Assembly: GCF_963675165.1 (NCBI RefSeq)
Contig: NC_087380.1
Location: 3,091,803-3,155,802, forward strand
Reading direction: 5' to 3'
DNA from: Halichondria panicea
Taxonomy: Eukaryota > Porifera > Demospongiae > Suberitida > Halichondriidae
Length of the DNA stretch: 64,000 nt
Shown: piece by piece, positions 61,001-64,000 of the stretch
Layout of the letters: each line of letters opens with the position of its first letter
How positions within the stretch are numbered: the stretch's first letter is position 1
Notes under the pieces: generated by a model
The model's input: the letters and a program-made list of their open reading frames with translations, nothing else
What the model was told of the DNA's origin: nothing
Databases searched by the model: none
Program-made: the position numbers and the translations under genes

Positions 61001-64000
61001 TTATTGTAAAGACAAAAATGTATGGTACGGAAGTAATCTCAAAAGGGTACATGTACGGTCATGTAGTTACAGTGGCTGTTTATACTGTATAGAGCATCAC
61101 ATAATTACTATAGCGTAGCGTATATAAATCTTACCATGAAAGTCCGTTACATATACGCCCCGTCCCGTGATTGCATATGCATTCACGTACTAACATTGTA
61201 CCGTGCAGTACTCACCTCTTGCAATTTCTGACTCCTCTGTTGCAGCTCTTGATATTTCTCATACTCAGCCATCAGTTTCTGACTGTTGACGTCCTCTGAA
61301 AACAATAGAATAGTCAGTAATTAGTATGACGTACATTTTGCAAGCACATTATACACGTTAGGATAACATGTACTGTTACAGTAGTGCGCTGACCAATCTC
61401 CTGCATGTCTTTGATGTGTCTATCGGTGATCTCCTGTCCCTCCTCCTCGTGTCTACCAGCCTCCTTCTCCTTGTCAGTGCGTAGGGCCTGAGGTGGAGGG
61501 GACAAATACCAATTTACATAAGTGTACATGTGCACTCAATTTTTATAAGCTTGCATACTAACAGACACATGCACACACGCCTTGTGCATCGTCATGCTCA
61601 TACTATAGTTGCAGATTGAAAAAATGCAATTCTATAAGGACAGGAAATACATTATGTTTGTATCATACATGTAGTCGATCCCTACGTACCTCATTCTTAG
61701 CCTTGAGGGCATCGATCTCTTGCAGGAAGTTATCTGTGAGCTCTTTGATCTTCTCCCCATAGTTCATATCCTTGAGTCTCAACTGGTACTCATTCTCCAT
61801 CTTGAGCTCATCCACTCGAGTCTTTAACTCAGACATTGTAGTGTCCTGTAACAAAACAAAAGCTTAACTAATTGTATCGCATGAAATTATTATACTGTGC
61901 ACAAACAGTAGGTTTTCTATAAACAGCGGGAGGGAACTTTTGATGCATGTACGTCAGAGAAAGGTCAGTAGGCAATTGTTGTACGTAATGTTGGTATACA
62001 TGGATAACGGGGTTGAAGTGCATATTATAATGGTGGTACGCTGTAAGTACAAGATAGTACAAAAGCTTTCACTTTCCCACCTTTTCCTCTAGATCTGTCT
62101 TCATGACGAGGACCTCCTCAGCAAATGTGATGTCCTTCTCCCTCTTGAGCCCACGACCATCTTTGTCAGTGACTCGTAGTGCCAGGAGGGATCCGTCCTG
62201 ACCAACTGAGAATAGAAACTGGTCGTCATAGGAAATTCGCATCTGGAAAGGGATTGTATTGAGCTTTAGAGTTAAAAAGCTGCAGGAAGGAACCTTAGTA
62301 AATCTAACTAAAATTCTCATGGTACTGTGCATGTAAAACTGGATGTATGCACAAAATAGGAGACTAGGCTCAAACACATGAATGAATGAATACCATCATA
62401 ATTGGATATACATACATGCATGTGCAACATGATTGTATGTAAAGTACTACAACTATACCGTATAGTCACACCTGCTAGTATAATGTAATATCTCACCCTG
62501 GTGACAGCTGCTGAGTGTGCGTGGTGCTCCTGCCATTCGACTGGTTCAGTGAGGGGGAACTTAATGGCCCTAACCGCTCCAGAGCTGGTACCAGTGAACA
62601 ACATACGACCAGAGTTGGAGAGGACCACTTGAGTCAGCATCACATCCGGTCCAACATTCACTTGACGCACGATCTGAGGATGAGGACAGATCATGAATAA
62701 TGATGAATGTACAACTTTGTTTTTGTTTGCTATGTACATGCAATACAGAACTGATTGTCCATACATGTCAAGTTTACTCTTGTTGCATGTAGATAATAAT
62801 TGATACAAAATTCGAATTCTTATCGTATGTAGACACAAAATGCAATGTAGTTGTACAAGTACAATGTATGCATGTACGGTATGTTATTTACGTTTGAGTC
62901 AGGCAGGATGATCTCCTTGAGGGTTTGATCAGAGCCAACGGCAAAGGTTGTCCTGAGGTCAGAAGTGATGGCTAGAGAGGTGTAGCTGCAGCCTTTGAGT
63001 ACACTCTCATTCTCTCTCTTGCAAGCCTGGACATTCCACTCGTAGATGGCCCCGTCCAAACTGCAACTGATAAGCCGACTGTCGTCCTGACTCCAGAGAA
63101 TGCAGCGGACCTGTGATAGAGCAAAGCCAGGGGTGTACATTGTAAGGTGAAGATATAGGGAGGAATGACATGGGTACATGTGTGTGTACCAAATATGTTT
63201 TGCATCCCCAACTGTAGGCTAGATTTTGTCTGAATAGGCAAAAGAATCGCGTCCCTCACATGTACGTAGGTAATTGAAAAGTGTACGACCATAGATTATG
63301 ATACACTACATGTATGTATGTATGTATGGGCAAGAGGTGTGAGGAGGTGGAGTATTGCAGTGTGTACAAGTAGATTACCTTTCCGTTGTGTCCCTTGAGG
63401 TTTCCAATGTTTTCAAAGGAGTAGGTTGAGAAAAGCTGGATGAGGTTAGTATTGGCTGCTGCAAACATGTGACCACCATTACTGAAAGAGCACTGCATTG
63501 AAGGAAGGGCAGAGAGAAACTTACATATCAAGTAAACTCAGTAGCTACAGTGCAGGCAGTACGGCAACAACATTTTTCTCCACATCTAAATAAGTACTAG
63601 AGCAGCAAATGTGGCTATAAGTTTTGTTATACTTATTTGAACCAACTCAGCTAGCAAAGTACATAACCTTGTACATGTTGTACATAATTGAAGTACCTCT
63701 CTGCATCCCCTGATCATGAACTCCTTGAAAGGGCGGATGTCATCAATTAGTAAGTTCAGGAGTCGCAGTTTTTCACTGAACCCCACTAACACAAACAGAC
63801 CACTGGGGTGGAGGGCGATGCTGTACGCCTCCTCATGGAACTCCTTGTACAGGTCCAGGGAACTGTGGTAAGGGGGGTGAGGTATAGTGAAAAGTACCCT
63901 TATGTACATTGTTTAGTATTATACTACTAAATTACTAGCAACACACATACATAACATTGTACTGCGTTGTATGTACATGCACATGACTCATAACTCACAA
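58069..64000 (-). CDS. CFAP57 (WDR65) 3' part, ciliary WD40/coiled-coil protein
   Basis: Exons on the - strand, in order of translation: 63999-64000 (last two bases of an exon beyond the window), 63697-63862, 63379-63492, 62892-63110, 62497-62673, 62081-62242, 61690-61845, 61394-61487, 61216-61295, 60634-60918, 60285-60443, 59849-59992, 59213-59464, 58877-59026, 58069-58398. About 828 residues are in view. The first exons give WD40 repeats ([54 protein letters not shown]). From [10 protein letters not shown] on, the protein is a long coiled coil ([50 protein letters not shown]). Order and motifs agree with animal CFAP57, an axoneme protein needed for motile cilia. All splice phases fit, so it looks functional. 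The N-terminal WD40 part lies outside the window. Confidence 0.97.

Noticed and set aside
62515..62700. Short + strand frame opposite CFAP57
   Set aside because: It is a shadow of the - strand WD40 exon at 62497-62673.

Overview
The window is animal nuclear DNA, AT-rich, with short introns (mostly 45-110 nt, GT/AG), extracellular Ig, sushi (CCP), FN3, Reeler and relic SRCR modules, and a gene for a motile-cilium protein. My best guess is a demosponge, because sponges carry large families of such modular secreted and receptor proteins and have comparably compact introns. The species cannot be read from the sequence.

Layout, left to right on the + strand: a 0.75 kb foldback repeat (741-1491). 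Gene A (2051-9410): signal peptide, Reeler, five Ig-like modules, an Eph-receptor-like Cys-rich module and two FN3 modules. Pseudogene D (10505-14862): signal peptide, Ig-like module of type L1, eleven sushi modules and a C-terminal domain, with three frame lesions. Pseudogene P1 (15211-16075). Gene B (16578-24311): signal peptide, five Ig, nine sushi and the C-terminal domain. Pseudogene P2 (24628-25479), a duplicate of P1. Gene C (25965-35066): five Ig, seven sushi and the C-terminal domain. Gene E (36752-43525): Ig-like type L2, eight sushi and the C-terminal domain. A graveyard of relic exons and nested repeats follows (43526-47827). Gene F (47828-53343): L1, sushi, L2, ten sushi and the C-terminal domain. 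Gene G (54224-57811): L1, eight sushi and the C-terminal domain. On the - strand, converging on gene G, lies the 3' two thirds of CFAP57 (WDR65), which runs off the right edge.

All module exons in genes A-G are flanked by phase-1 introns, so any module can be inserted, lost or swapped without breaking frame, and comparison of the copies shows that this has happened. Gene C joins a B-like Ig block, an A-like Ig5 and an E-like sushi block. Gene F carries both types of N-terminal module. Pseudogene D joins an F-like start to a B-like sushi block. Genes B, C, E, F and G all end, without a transmembrane segment, in the same ~120-residue domain that I cannot name. They therefore look like a tandem family of secreted, mosaic recognition-type proteins. 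Their role (immunity, self/non-self recognition, adhesion) is inference.

Introns and spacers hold several repeat families. The most unusual is a set of elements with TAG...CTA ends and perfect 9-bp target duplications, ranging from a 624-bp element to hairpins of only 46-84 bp. A fragment of a CFAP57 exon has also been copied into two places in the array, fused to dead FN3 exons.
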